DNA from: Spirochaetaceae bacterium
GTDB taxonomy: Bacteria; Spirochaetota; Spirochaetia; Treponematales; Breznakiellaceae
Direction: 5' to 3'
Assembly (NCBI GenBank): GCA_031278215.1
Contig: JAITKV010000044.1
Location: 1-45,509, forward strand
Length of the DNA: 45,509 nucleotides
Position 1 is the first letter of the stretch. Each line of letters starts with the position of its first letter. Under the pieces are notes generated by a model. It worked only from the letters and a program-made list of their open reading frames with translations, was not told the DNA's origin and made no database searches. A program made the position numbers and the translations under genes. Positions 1 through 8,463 of this stretch are shown one piece after another.

Positions 1-207
1 TAAATTCCGCTATATGCGGGATCCTTGCAGCGGCCTCTCCTTCCCTTCTGAACCCCCTCTTTTTACCACAGATACCTTGGAGTGTATGAAAATGAGCCAG
101 GAATTTATAGAAAATTCCCGGGGTTCTGTGAACAATTCCTCCGTAACAATGGGGAAGGTATTTCTCCTCAAAATTATCAGCATATATTTTATACAAAGGA
201 GTAGACA

Positions 208-2046
208 ATGAAGAAAAACGGAATGACGGCGGTATTTGCCGCGGCGTGCTCAAAACTACTGTGCGTTTTGAGCTTGCTGCTGGGGACGGCGGCCTTCGCC
301 CAGACCGAGGCGGATTTTGACGTTTTGCAGCTTCCCAACAATACCCTTAAGATCACCAGGTACAGGGGAAGCGCCGCGGATGTGGTGATCCCTTCCACCA
401 TCAGCGGCCTCAAGGTAACGATCATCGGGGAGAGCGCCTTTTCCCCTGCGGTAAGGGACGGCAAAATAAGCAGCGTGGTTATCCCCGATACGGTAACGGA
501 AATAGAGAGGCATGCTTTTAGAGATGCTTCTCTTGAGTTTAGTTTCGGGAGTGATTACAGGAAAAGTGTACTTGCTTCCGTTACTCTGGGGAAAGGTCTG
601 GTCAAAATCGGCGACTACGCATTCGCTTATAATAAGAACCTGACAAGCCTTGTGATCCCCAACAGCGTCACGAAAATAGGAGAACATGCTTTTAGGGACT
701 GCGGCCTTACCAGTCTTAGCCTGGGAAGCAAGGTACAAACCATCGGTGCCTGTGCATTCGCTTATAATAAGAACCTGACAAGCCTTGTAATCCCCGACAG
801 CGTTACCGAAATAAGAGAGCATGCTTTTAGCGACTGCGGCCTTACCAGTCTTAGCCTGGGAACTAAGGTCCAGGTTATAGATACGTTTGCTTTCGGAAAC
901 AACAACTTGACGGAACTTACCATTCCCCCTTCGGTTCGTGCTATTCGTAGTGAGTATAGTCCTCGTACTGGGTACGATGGTTCGTATTCTCTTGCTTATA
1001 GTTTTAAGGAGGGCGCTTTTATGGAAAATCCAATCAAGACCCTCACCATCTCCAGCGCCGCAACCTCTATAGGATCGCGCGTTTTTAAGGATAATAAAAC
1101 CCTAACCAGAATAACCCTGCCGGCCAATATGAGCGATGACAATTTAAAAACCTTTGATGAGGCGTTTGTTAATTACTATAAAAACCAGAAAAAATCCGCG
1201 GGAATCTACCAGAAGCGGGGGCAGATATGGACCAAGATCACCGCCGCCGAGGCGGCCCGCTTAGACAAGGAAGCCGCCGAAGCGGAAGCCTTGGCAAAAG
1301 CCGAAGCGGAGGCCGCTGCTAAAGCCGAAGCCAAGGCCAGGGCCGAAAGGGAGGCCGCCGAAGCCAAGGCCGGGGCCGAAAGGGAGGCCGCCAGAGCAGA
1401 GGCCGCCGCCATGGCGGCGTTCGAAAAGGTAATCCCGGAGGTATTTGAGGCGGAAGCCCTGAAGTACGGCTTTCCCATCACTGTACAGATCACCAAGGAA
1501 GCTGTAAACAGGTACAACCGGAATCCCCAGGATGTTAAAACTATCCTGGTGGATTGCCCCCTGGAAATCACCGGCTATACGGGCAAAGCAAAAGAACTGC
1601 GCATCCCCGGAGAAATCGCCGGCGCGGCGGTTACGTCCGTGGCCCCCGGGGCCTTCCAGGAGCAGATCGCCGCCGGGAAAGTAAGTGCCGTGGTGATCCC
1701 CGACACGGTGGAAACCATCGGCGAGGGGGCCTTTTCCGCCCTGCCCGCCGGCGGGGGCAAGGCCGGGAAGAGTAAGCTCGCATCGGTTACCCTGGGCGCG
1801 GGGCTTAAGGAAATCGGCGAGGGGGCCTTCGAGGGGAACGCCGCCCTTAAGACCGTGGTGTTCAAGTCCTCCCCGGCGGTGGGGACAAACGCCTTTGCCG
1901 GCTGCCCCCTTGCCAGCGTTACCCTGCCTGCGGGGATGGACACGGTGGACAACATCGACCCCCAGCTTGCCGCGGATTACGGGAACTCCGGCAGTTCCGC
2001 CGGGGTGTATGTCAAAACCCGTAAGGGATGGTCAAAAAAGTCTTAA
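208..2046 (+). CDS. BspA-type leucine-rich repeat surface protein with central Ala/Glu-rich coiled coil
   Basis: The 612-residue protein starts with a clear Sec signal peptide (basic start, hydrophobic core, AFAQ cleavage region near residue 32), so it is exported. Residues about 45-330 and 450-600 carry repeats of the BspA/LRR_5 type (VIPxSVTxIGxxAF pattern), a fold used by spirochetes and Bacteroidetes for surface adhesion. Between the two blocks, about residues 343-410 are almost only Ala, Glu, Lys and Arg and should form a long helix or coiled coil. A 45-residue unit is duplicated almost exactly (135-bp spacing, see repeat entry). The start is fixed by AAGGAG at 196-201, six bases before the ATG. 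It stands alone and ends at a strong terminator. The binding partner cannot be read from sequence. Confidence 0.85.
   Translation: MKKNGMTAVFAAACSKLLCVLSLLLGTAAFAQTEADFDVLQLPNNTLKITRYRGSAADVVIPSTISGLKVTIIGESAFSPAVRDGKISSVVIPDTVTEIERHAFRDASLEFSFGSDYRKSVLASVTLGKGLVKIGDYAFAYNKNLTSLVIPNSVTKIGEHAFRDCGLTSLSLGSKVQTIGACAFAYNKNLTSLVIPDSVTEIREHAFSDCGLTSLSLGTKVQVIDTFAFGNNNLTELTIPPSVRAIRSEYSPRTGYDGSYSLAYSFKEGAFMENPIKTLTISSAATSIGSRVFKDNKTLTRITLPANMSDDNLKTFDEAFVNYYKNQKKSAGIYQKRGQIWTKITAAEAARLDKEAAEAEALAKAEAEAAAKAEAKARAEREAAEAKAGAEREAARAEAAAMAAFEKVIPEVFEAEALKYGFPITVQITKEAVNRYNRNPQDVKTILVDCPLEITGYTGKAKELRIPGEIAGAAVTSVAPGAFQEQIAAGKVSAVVIPDTVETIGEGAFSALPAGGGKAGKSKLASVTLGAGLKEIGEGAFEGNAALKTVVFKSSPAVGTNAFAGCPLASVTLPAGMDTVDNIDPQLAADYGNSGSSAGVYVKTRKGWSKKS
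619..870 (+). repeat. 135-bp tandem duplication inside the LRR gene
   Basis: The stretch starting at 619 (GCATTCGCTTATAATAAGAA) recurs at 754 with few changes, giving a 135-bp period equal to two LRR units (45 residues). The near identity at DNA level indicates a recent duplication, so copy number may vary between strains. Confidence 0.85.
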
Positions 2047-2064
2047 AGCGGCAGGTAAAGAGTA

Positions 2065-2109
2065 CGCGGTAAAAAAGACCGTTCTTAAAGGACGGTCTTT
2101 TTTACCGCG
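2065..2109. terminator. Bidirectional rho-independent terminator
   Basis: A perfect 18-bp inverted repeat (arms 2065-2082 and 2092-2109, 9-nt loop) contains a six-A run in the left arm and a six-T run in the right arm. It lies between the convergent LRR gene and the TPR/NHL gene and can stop transcription from both sides. Confidence 0.85.
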
Positions 2110-2131
2110 CCGCTTATTATCGCCGGCCCCT

Positions 2132-2153
2132 TTTAGAAACTTCAGTTTCTAAA
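2132..2153. repeat. Short palindromic hairpin
   Basis: Perfect 9-bp arms TTTAGAAAC and GTTTCTAAA around a TTCA loop. It is just downstream of the terminator and shares the core GAAAC-loop-GTTTC with the hairpin at 22511-22525. Confidence 0.6.
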
Positions 2154-2187
2154 CAACTCTAATATCTCCCCGCCGGGAATGGGCCGC

Positions 2188-4260
2188 CTAGCGCAGCGGG
2201 GCAAAGTAGCCAATCCGGTCCCGGCCCGAGCGCTCCATAAGGTACACTTCTGCTTCCACGGACAGGTAGTCTTCTCCAAAGTTGGTCTGTAGGGCAGAGC
2301 GGTAACTAAGGGCATAGGAACCGGAACCCTTTTCGCCGATGGACCTGATAAGGGGCCCTATTCCCGAGGGTTGGTAGAGGTTTACAATTTCACCCCCGGT
2401 TTCTTCGCAGAGGTAGCGGAATTCATCCCCCGGAGGGGAGGAGCCTACCATGACCATGTAAAAGGCAATGCCGTTGTTGGACAGGTAGCCGGCCAGTTCC
2501 GAAAGGCTGTACTGTTCCAGGGCCAGTTCTCCCATGCCGCCGGCGCCGACAAATACCACGGCCCGCTTTTTTTCTCCTTCCAGAAGATCCGTGGCCGCCA
2601 GTCTAAGACCCCCGTCAAAGCGCCACCGGGGGCTGTAATTTCCCGCCCGGGCGGCGGCTTCCAGGGCAGAGGCCCCGGCCCCCAGCCGTTCCCGGACGGG
2701 AGTTTCACCGGCGGAAACCACCGACACAAGCCGGGGCCCCGCGGCCTGTATGTCCCGAAGGGCCGCGGCCAGATAATCCTGCATCAGGGCCGAAGTGTCG
2801 GATCGTTCCATCAACACCGAAATATCAAAGCGGTTTGAAAGATAGGCGGCCCCCAGGTAATTTTGTTCCGCAACGGGCCGGTTTCTTTCGGTTAGGAAGA
2901 AATTACGGGCTTCCAAACCCAGGATGGGGCGGCCCCGTTGATCCTGAACGGACAGTTCCACCGTTACCCGGGGAAAGTCATCCGCCGCCACCCGGTCTAT
3001 CTGGACAAAGAAACCGGCGGCCATATCGGCGGCGGAACTTAGGACCGTCACTTCGTCGCCCTGGAAGTTCGCCGCCAGGACATTGCCGTTCAGGTCCATC
3101 CCGGCGCCAATGATCCTAACCCGGTCGCCCCCCACCAGCCCCAGTTCTTCCACTATGGCCGAATCGGGATCGATTAAGAGGACCCTGCCGGTATCGGCCA
3201 CTAAAAGACGGCCTTGAAAAATACGGATGCTTTCCGGACCCGTAAGGCCCGCTTCTACCAAGACTCCTATGTACGTTCCGTTTTTGTCAAAGGTATATAT
3301 CTGTTTTGAAACCCCGTCCGCTATAAAAACCCGTTCATCCATACAGGCTATGCCGGTGGGGGAAAGAAAGCCCTTAAAATCCCAGTCCCCCCTTCCAAAG
3401 GACAGGATGTAATTTCCTTCGGGATCAAACTTTACAATCCGCCGGTTTCCGTAATCAACCACATAGAGGTAGCCGTCTTGATCCACCGCCAGGTTCTGGG
3501 GGCCCACAAACATTCCCTCGGCAATGCCCTTGCTGCCCAGATAAGAGAGCCATCTGCCCTCGGCGTCCAGCACGCTGATCCTGCCGCCCCGGTATTCGGA
3601 AACGTAGAGCCGCCCGTCCGGGGCCCGGGCCACATCGTAGGGACGGTCGAAACCATTCAGGGGGCCCCGGACCCGCTGCCGGATAAGGCCGTTAAGGTCC
3701 AGACGAACCAGTTCATTACTGCCATAGGCCACCACCCAGGCGCCGCCGTCTTCCAGGGGCAGGACCGAACTGGGCTGACGAAAGTATATGCCGGCGTCTG
3801 TCCTCCCCGGATAGCGGCCCGCTTCTACATAGTGGAAATTCTCTTCCATCAGGGAAAAAAGGCTTCGCCGGTTTTGGACCGCTTCAATGCGGCTGCGAAG
3901 GAGTATTCCGCCGGAAGAAGAAGGGGTGTTTTCCGCCGCAAAATCCCACTGCCTTATGGCGGTGTCTTCAAAACCCGAACGGTAATAGGCCCGGCCCAGC
4001 CAGTCCAGGATCAGGCTTTCCCCGGGACGGAACGAATTGGCCCGTTCAAAAGAATTAATCGCCTCGTTAAAAGCATAGCGGTAATAGGCCTGAACCCCGA
4101 TACGAAATTCGTTCCGGGCATTAATTGTATCGATAAGCGGCGCCCCGGAATTTCCGGGCTGCAGATAGTTGGGGCCCCTTTCGTCCTGCTGGGACCCCAG
4201 GACCCCCGCGGAAAAAACCAAAAGTCCTGTAATGGCAAGAATTCGATTAAGACCCGGCAT
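2188..4260 (-). CDS. Exported TPR / NHL beta-propeller / VWA-like protein
   Basis: A 690-residue protein with an N-terminal signal peptide (about residues 1-23). A TPR-like helical region (about 50-130) is followed by NHL/YncE-type propeller repeats (about 165-408) with recurring blocks such as PDGRLYVSEY and DGYLYVVDYGNRRIVKFD. The C-terminal part (about 476-690) has the layout of a von Willebrand factor A domain, but the expected MIDAS DxSxS reads MERSDTS, so metal binding is doubtful. It is the last gene of the operon after the GHMP kinase and a TPR protein, six bases from the upstream stop. The architecture suggests an extracytoplasmic protein-interaction scaffold; no enzymatic role is visible. 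Confidence 0.75.
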   Translation of the reverse strand: MPGLNRILAITGLLVFSAGVLGSQQDERGPNYLQPGNSGAPLIDTINARNEFRIGVQAYYRYAFNEAINSFERANSFRPGESLILDWLGRAYYRSGFEDTAIRQWDFAAENTPSSSGGILLRSRIEAVQNRRSLFSLMEENFHYVEAGRYPGRTDAGIYFRQPSSVLPLEDGGAWVVAYGSNELVRLDLNGLIRQRVRGPLNGFDRPYDVARAPDGRLYVSEYRGGRISVLDAEGRWLSYLGSKGIAEGMFVGPQNLAVDQDGYLYVVDYGNRRIVKFDPEGNYILSFGRGDWDFKGFLSPTGIACMDERVFIADGVSKQIYTFDKNGTYIGVLVEAGLTGPESIRIFQGRLLVADTGRVLLIDPDSAIVEELGLVGGDRVRIIGAGMDLNGNVLAANFQGDEVTVLSSAADMAAGFFVQIDRVAADDFPRVTVELSVQDQRGRPILGLEARNFFLTERNRPVAEQNYLGAAYLSNRFDISVLMERSDTSALMQDYLAAALRDIQAAGPRLVSVVSAGETPVRERLGAGASALEAAARAGNYSPRWRFDGGLRLAATDLLEGEKKRAVVFVGAGGMGELALEQYSLSELAGYLSNNGIAFYMVMVGSSPPGDEFRYLCEETGGEIVNLYQPSGIGPLIRSIGEKGSGSYALSYRSALQTNFGEDYLSVEAEVYLMERSGRDRIGYFAPLR

Positions 4261-4266
4261 ATCCGC

Positions 4267-4950
4267 CTATCCTTCCCCAACCACGATCTTCATGTGTTTT
4301 TTGATTTCCCGTTCATGGGGGGCCAGCTCGAAGGCCCTTCGCAGCCAGATCCGGGCTTCTGTTATTTCTCCATTCTTAAAATACGCCCACCCCAGGGAAT
4401 CAAGGTAGGCCGGATTCTGGGGCCGTTTATCCACCGCCTTGCGGCACAGCTTGATCCCCCTGGTGCTGTCGGTATCGGAATCCGCCAGGATATAGCCCAG
4501 ACCGTTCAGGGCGGTGGCGTTGTTTTCGTCCATGTCCAGGGCTTTTTCATAAAAATCCACCGCCTTCTGGAACTGTTTCTGAGCCCAGGCGGCATAGGCC
4601 ATGGTGGTATATATCTGTATCGATTCGTATCCTCCGCTCATTAAACGGCCCAGCTCAAATTCCGCAAGTTTGGACCGGCCGGTAATAACGTAGATATAGG
4701 CCAGGGTCAAACGGCACTGGTATACCCGAAGGGGGTCCAGGGCGGCGGTAACCACCTGTTCCAGATATAAAAGGGCGTCGTTGTGGCGGTCCAGCCTGGT
4801 ATAGCACAATCCCAGGTAATACGCCAGTTCCATGTTGTCAACAACGTCAAACCGGGAAGAGTCGATTTTAAGAAATTCTTCCAGGGCCTTATCGTAGCGC
4901 CTAATATGAAACAATCTGACGCCTTCCTCCAGGAATTCATGAACCGCCAC
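4267..4950 (-). CDS. TPR-repeat protein
   Basis: A 227-residue protein made almost entirely of tetratricopeptide repeats, for example NNATALNGLGYILADS and NPAYLDSLGWAYFKNGEITEA. No signal peptide or membrane segment is visible, so it is probably cytoplasmic. It sits between the galactokinase-like gene (3-base gap) and the TPR/NHL protein (6-base gap), which implies one transcript. TPR proteins bind partners; the partner is not evident, though the adjacent TPR/NHL protein is an obvious candidate. Confidence 0.75.
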   Translation of the reverse strand: MAVHEFLEEGVRLFHIRRYDKALEEFLKIDSSRFDVVDNMELAYYLGLCYTRLDRHNDALLYLEQVVTAALDPLRVYQCRLTLAYIYVITGRSKLAEFELGRLMSGGYESIQIYTTMAYAAWAQKQFQKAVDFYEKALDMDENNATALNGLGYILADSDTDSTRGIKLCRKAVDKRPQNPAYLDSLGWAYFKNGEITEARIWLRRAFELAPHEREIKKHMKIVVGEG

Positions 4951-4953
4951 GGC

Positions 4954-6144
4954 CTACCCCTTGGTAACAAGACGGGCTCCGGCGGCGGGGCAAAAATCGT
5001 ATACCAGGGGGTGAAATCCAAAAATCCGCTCGTAATCTTCCAGCCGCTTGCGGTATTCTTCCAGGGCGCTTCCCTTAAGGATGGTGTAGGTACAACCGCC
5101 AAAGCCCGGGCCGGTCATACGGGAGGCAAGCACCCCCTCTATTTCCTGGGACCGCTTTACCAGCCAGTCGATTTCGGGGCAGGAAACCTCGTAAAGATCC
5201 CGCAGGCTTTCATGGGAATGGTAGATAATCCGGGAAAATTCCGCCAGTTCCCCCCTTTTAAGGGCGTCTTGGGCCTCTTTAACCCGGAGGTTTTCTTCCA
5301 CCACATGAAGGGACCGGCGGCGGATTTCTTCATTTATATCCCCCATGGATTCCAGCAGATCCGCCGGCGCGAAATCCCTAAAACTTTCCCCGGTTTTCCG
5401 TTTAATTAAAAACTCAAGGCCCCGGTTTATGTCTATCCGGCGCTGTTGGAGCTCTTCGTCAACTCCCATGCGGGGAACCCGGGAATCCATAAGCAGCATT
5501 GTATACCGGGTAAAGGGGGATTTTATAGTAAGCGTTTCCAGGGATTTTTCGTCCACCAGCAGAAAATGGTTCTTTTTAGCCTGAAAGGCGATAAGATAAT
5601 CCACAAGGCTTCCGTCCCTGCCCAGGAAGTCCGATTCCCCCTTGGCCAGCTTAAGCAGCAACTCCTTATCCGTCAGGGGGGCCTTAAAAAAACTCCGCAG
5701 GGCCACCGCGGCGGCAACCTCGATGGCGGTGGAAGAGGCCAAGCCTACCTGCTGGGGAATGTCCCCCCCGACGGTAAAATTAAGGCCCTTTACAAAAAAC
5801 CCCAGCCCCGCAAAAACATGGATCGCCAGCTTGATGTAGTTTGCCCAGCGGTCTTCCCGCTTGTATTTAAGATTTACCAGGGTTGTGCGTTTTCGTTCCC
5901 CCAGATTCGAGGCAAAAAACCGGATGGAATTGTCCCGCCGAAGACTAACGGCAACCTGAATGGTCCTGTTAACGGCGGAAGAAAGGTAAAGTCCCGCCCC
6001 CGGTTCCCCATGTTCGCCTAAATAGTGGATTCTTCCCGGAGCTTCGGCCACCGTTACCTGTTCGAATTCACCGGTTATTTCATATTCGGAACAATGTATG
6101 GAACTAATATCCGCTGTTTTGTCTAAAACTCGCTCAGTCTGCAT
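4954..6144 (-). CDS. GHMP-family sugar kinase, galactokinase-like
   Basis: The 396 residues match galactokinase length and motif order: motif 1 at 35-51 (APGRIHYLGEHGEPGAG), the ATP-binding GHMP motif at about 130-140 (PQQVGLASSTA), a candidate catalytic Asp in GSLVDYL (D182), and motif 3 at 343-351 (MTGPGFGGC). The family phosphorylates C1 of galactose or related sugars with ATP. Motif 1 departs from the galactokinase signature GRxNxIGEHxDY: Asn is His, and the sugar-contacting Asp-Tyr is Glu-Pro. The true substrate may therefore differ, for example another aldose or a heptose. No Leloir pathway genes are nearby. It is the first gene of a three-gene operon with its own promoter. Confidence 0.75.
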   Translation of the reverse strand: MQTERVLDKTADISSIHCSEYEITGEFEQVTVAEAPGRIHYLGEHGEPGAGLYLSSAVNRTIQVAVSLRRDNSIRFFASNLGERKRTTLVNLKYKREDRWANYIKLAIHVFAGLGFFVKGLNFTVGGDIPQQVGLASSTAIEVAAAVALRSFFKAPLTDKELLLKLAKGESDFLGRDGSLVDYLIAFQAKKNHFLLVDEKSLETLTIKSPFTRYTMLLMDSRVPRMGVDEELQQRRIDINRGLEFLIKRKTGESFRDFAPADLLESMGDINEEIRRRSLHVVEENLRVKEAQDALKRGELAEFSRIIYHSHESLRDLYEVSCPEIDWLVKRSQEIEGVLASRMTGPGFGGCTYTILKGSALEEYRKRLEDYERIFGFHPLVYDFCPAAGARLVTKG

Positions 6145-6155
6145 ACCTTAGGCTA

Positions 6156-6184
6156 AGCATACAGGAAACTAACATTTTATTCAA
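6156..6184 (-). promoter_or_regulatory. Promoter of the galactokinase-like gene
   Basis: On the minus strand TTGAAT (6184-6179) and TATGCT (6161-6156) are 17 bp apart. The -10 box ends 11 bases before the ATG, so the mRNA leader would be only about 4 nt. Only a weak AAGG precedes the ATG. Confidence 0.65.
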
Positions 6185-6284
6185 TTAAAATCGTTTTAAA
6201 AACATGAATAAACCCCTTATTTTAGGGTTTAGCCAGGGGAAAACAGGCTTTGGGGCGTCATATACAGCCCCGGTATGCTTACTA

Positions 6285-6313
6285 TTGCGTATGCCGCCTG
6301 TTTTTGCTAAGCT
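6285..6313 (+). promoter_or_regulatory. Probable bioY promoter
   Basis: TTGCGT (6285-6290) and TAAGCT (6308-6313) are spaced 17 bp, ending 10 bases before the ATG at 6324. An alternative pair is TTGGGG (6250) with TATGCT (6274-6279), 11 bases before an in-frame ATG at 6291. No biotin repressor operator was recognised. Confidence 0.45.
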
Positions 6314-6323
6314 CCATACCATT

Positions 6324-6956
6324 ATGACAGATAACGCAGCGGATCCTTCGGAACCCGGGGAAGGCCGGAGCCCGGAACTTTCCGGCTTCGGCGGGGGCCC
6401 CGGAAAAAAACGGCGGGCCATTGTACAGTGCACCATGACCGCCCTGTTTGCCGCCCTGATAGCGGGGGGAACCTTTGTTTCCATACCCCTTCCCTTTTCT
6501 CCGGTTCCCATAGTGCTACAGAACCTTTTTATTGTCCTGGCGGGGCTGGTTTTGGGACCGGTACAGGGGGGGGCGGCGGCGGCCCTGTACCTGGCCGCCG
6601 GCGCCCTGGGGGCCCCGGTATTTGCCGGCGCCGTGGGGGGGGTGGTCCACTTTGCCGGGCCTACCGGCGGCTTCCTTGCCGGGTACTTTCTTGCCGCCCT
6701 CCTAAGCGGGCTTATAGCCGGGGTCCCTAAAGAGGGCAAGACCGGGCGGGGCCGGATATTTCTGGGAACGGGGCTGGGCTTTCTTATAATTTACCTTCCG
6801 GGGCTTATCTGGCTTCAGCACATTATGGGAAGCTGGACCGGCGCCTTTATCGGGGGCTTCCTGCCCTTCCTGCCGGGGGACATCCTTAAGGCCGCCGCGG
6901 CCGCGGCCCTGGCCCCGCGGCTGCGCCGGATCGCCGCGGACAAGCTCCGTGCCTGA
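6324..6956 (+). CDS. bioY: Biotin ECF transporter substrate-binding subunit BioY
   Basis: The product is a very hydrophobic protein with about six membrane segments and typical BioY sequence: FVSIPLPFSPVPIVLQNL near the start and GPTGGFLAGYF in the middle. BioY is the S-component that binds biotin and pairs with an ECF ATPase/T-component module. I place the start at ATG 6324 (210 aa) because a promoter-like pair ends 10 bases upstream. In-frame ATGs at 6204 and 6291 would add up to 40 residues not typical of the family, and 6204 lies within an inverted repeat. The next gene overlaps by 8 bp, so bioY and bioM are translationally coupled. No biotin-synthesis gene is nearby, consistent with uptake. 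Confidence 0.85.
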   Translation: MTDNAADPSEPGEGRSPELSGFGGGPGKKRRAIVQCTMTALFAALIAGGTFVSIPLPFSPVPIVLQNLFIVLAGLVLGPVQGGAAAALYLAAGALGAPVFAGAVGGVVHFAGPTGGFLAGYFLAALLSGLIAGVPKEGKTGRGRIFLGTGLGFLIIYLPGLIWLQHIMGSWTGAFIGGFLPFLPGDILKAAAAAALAPRLRRIAADKLRA

Positions 6957-7740
6957 ACAGGCTGGTTCCGGCGCGGAGGTCCCGCCGGTCCAAAAACTCT
7001 TTACCCTGCGGAATTTACGGAAGGTTTTCCCCAACGGATGCATCGCCCTGGACGGGGTTGATCTTGAAATATATGAATCGGAATGTCTTTTAATAAGCGG
7101 CTCAAACGGTTCGGGGAAGACTATCTTTATGCGGATCCTGGCGGGGCTTCTTGAACCTTCGGAGGGAACGATCCTGTTCCGGGGTGAAGCCCTGGGAAAG
7201 CGGGGGAATTTTCGCAGAGAACTGGGCATTGTCTTCCAGGACCCGGAATCCCAGTTTGTGGGAGAAACCGTGGAAGAGGACGCGGCCTTTGGCCCCTCCA
7301 ATCTGGGCCTGCGGGGCCCGGAACTCCAGGGGCGGGTAAAAGAAGCCCTGGAAAAAACGGGGCTTTGGCAAAAACGGAGTTTTTCTCCCCGCAGGCTTTC
7401 GGGGGGTGAAAAACGCCGCCTGGCGGTGGCGGGGGTCCTTGCCATGGGCTGCGGGATCATCATCATGGACGAACCCTTTGCCAACCTGGACTGGCCCGGG
7501 GTGGTCCAGGTTTTACAGATTATCCGGACCCTGCGGAAGAACAAACATACCCTTGTTATCTTGACCCATGAGCTTGAAAAAGTTTTGGGCCTTAGCGACC
7601 GCCTGGTGATCCTTCACCGGGGGACAGTCAAGGATCAGGGAAAACCCGAAGAGGTCCTAAACCGGCTGCGGCCCGAATACGGGGTGCGGGACCCCCGGCA
7701 CGTTTACAAAACCGTGGAGGACTGTTCCTGGCTGTCCTAA
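6949..7740 (+). CDS. bioM: Biotin ECF transporter ATPase BioM
   Basis: A 263-residue ABC ATPase with all motifs: Walker A GSNGSGKT (51-58), Q-loop VFQDPESQF (Q97), signature LSGGE (150-154), Walker B IIIMDEP (170-176) and the switch His in LTHE (207). The Q-loop environment QDPESQ is typical of ECF-type ATPases (CbiO/EcfA/BioM). The start is GTG at 6949 inside the bioY stop region. It lies between bioY and the T-component gene, so it most likely energises biotin uptake at the cytoplasmic face. A single ATPase gene is present, so a homodimeric ATPase pair is expected. Confidence 0.85.
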   Translation: MPEQAGSGAEVPPVQKLFTLRNLRKVFPNGCIALDGVDLEIYESECLLISGSNGSGKTIFMRILAGLLEPSEGTILFRGEALGKRGNFRRELGIVFQDPESQFVGETVEEDAAFGPSNLGLRGPELQGRVKEALEKTGLWQKRSFSPRRLSGGEKRRLAVAGVLAMGCGIIIMDEPFANLDWPGVVQVLQIIRTLRKNKHTLVILTHELEKVLGLSDRLVILHRGTVKDQGKPEEVLNRLRPEYGVRDPRHVYKTVEDCSWLS

Positions 7741-7799
7741 CAAGGCGCCGGGGGGCCGGGGGCCGCAGAACCCCCTGGTCCTACAGGCCCGGAACCAGC

Positions 7800-8456
7800 A
7801 TGCTGCACCGGCGCCCGGCGGGCCTAAAACTTATCCTTACGGCCCTGTCTGCGGCCCTGCCCGCGGGGGGATATCCCGCGATGGGGGGGGCCGGGGCCTT
7901 GATCATCCTGGGGAGCCTTTCCGCCGGAATAAAACCCTGGGAACTCCTTACCGGGTCCCGGCCCCTTCTTGTTATGCTGGGGGCCCTTACGGCGTTTAGG
8001 TCGCTGCGCCTGCCCCCCTCCCTGGACGCCGGGGGCTTGGCAGAAAGCCTTTACTTTTCCGGGACAATTCTTATTTCCTTTTCCGCCTGTTCCCTTCTTT
8101 TTATGGTAACCACCATGACGGAAATACGCTGTTCCCTGGAAAAGGGGGAGTTTTTCTGCCGCCGCTTATTCTACGGGCTTTTTCACCGGTTTTCCCGGCG
8201 GTCCTCTATAAAATCCGGCAAAACCGGCCCCGGGGCAAATACCCGGGGCCGCCTAAGCCTTGCCATTGCTTTGATGCTGGGTTTTCTTCCCCGGTTTTTT
8301 GCACTGTGGGAAGAAGCGGAACTGGCCTGCAGGGCCCGGGGCTCCTCATGGGGACTGCGGCACATGACGGCGATCCTTCCCCTGGTTACGGAAAGGATGA
8401 TGGAGATGGCCGCGGAGACCGCGGAAGCCCTGGAAGCCCGGGGGCTTGAATTGTAA
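7800..8456 (+). CDS. bioN: Biotin ECF transporter T-component BioN
   Basis: The 218 residues contain several membrane segments and the two Ala-Arg-Gly motifs that define EcfT/BioN coupling helices: CRARGSSWG and LEARGLEL at the C-terminus. The T-component links BioY to the BioM dimer. The gene starts 59 bases after bioM; no other ATG or GTG is available upstream in frame. The central basic stretch FHRFSRRSSIKSGKTGPG is an unusual cytoplasmic loop. It ends 7 bases before the stop of the convergent ppdK gene. Confidence 0.75.
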   Translation: MLHRRPAGLKLILTALSAALPAGGYPAMGGAGALIILGSLSAGIKPWELLTGSRPLLVMLGALTAFRSLRLPPSLDAGGLAESLYFSGTILISFSACSLLFMVTTMTEIRCSLEKGEFFCRRLFYGLFHRFSRRSSIKSGKTGPGANTRGRLSLAIALMLGFLPRFFALWEEAELACRARGSSWGLRHMTAILPLVTERMMEMAAETAEALEARGLEL

Positions 8457-8463
8457 GCCGGAC

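Noticed and set aside
6209-6231. TAAACCC/GGGTTTA inverted repeat upstream of bioY as a riboswitch or terminator
   Set aside because: Short stem, no gene reads into it on either strand, and no known biotin riboswitch exists to match.
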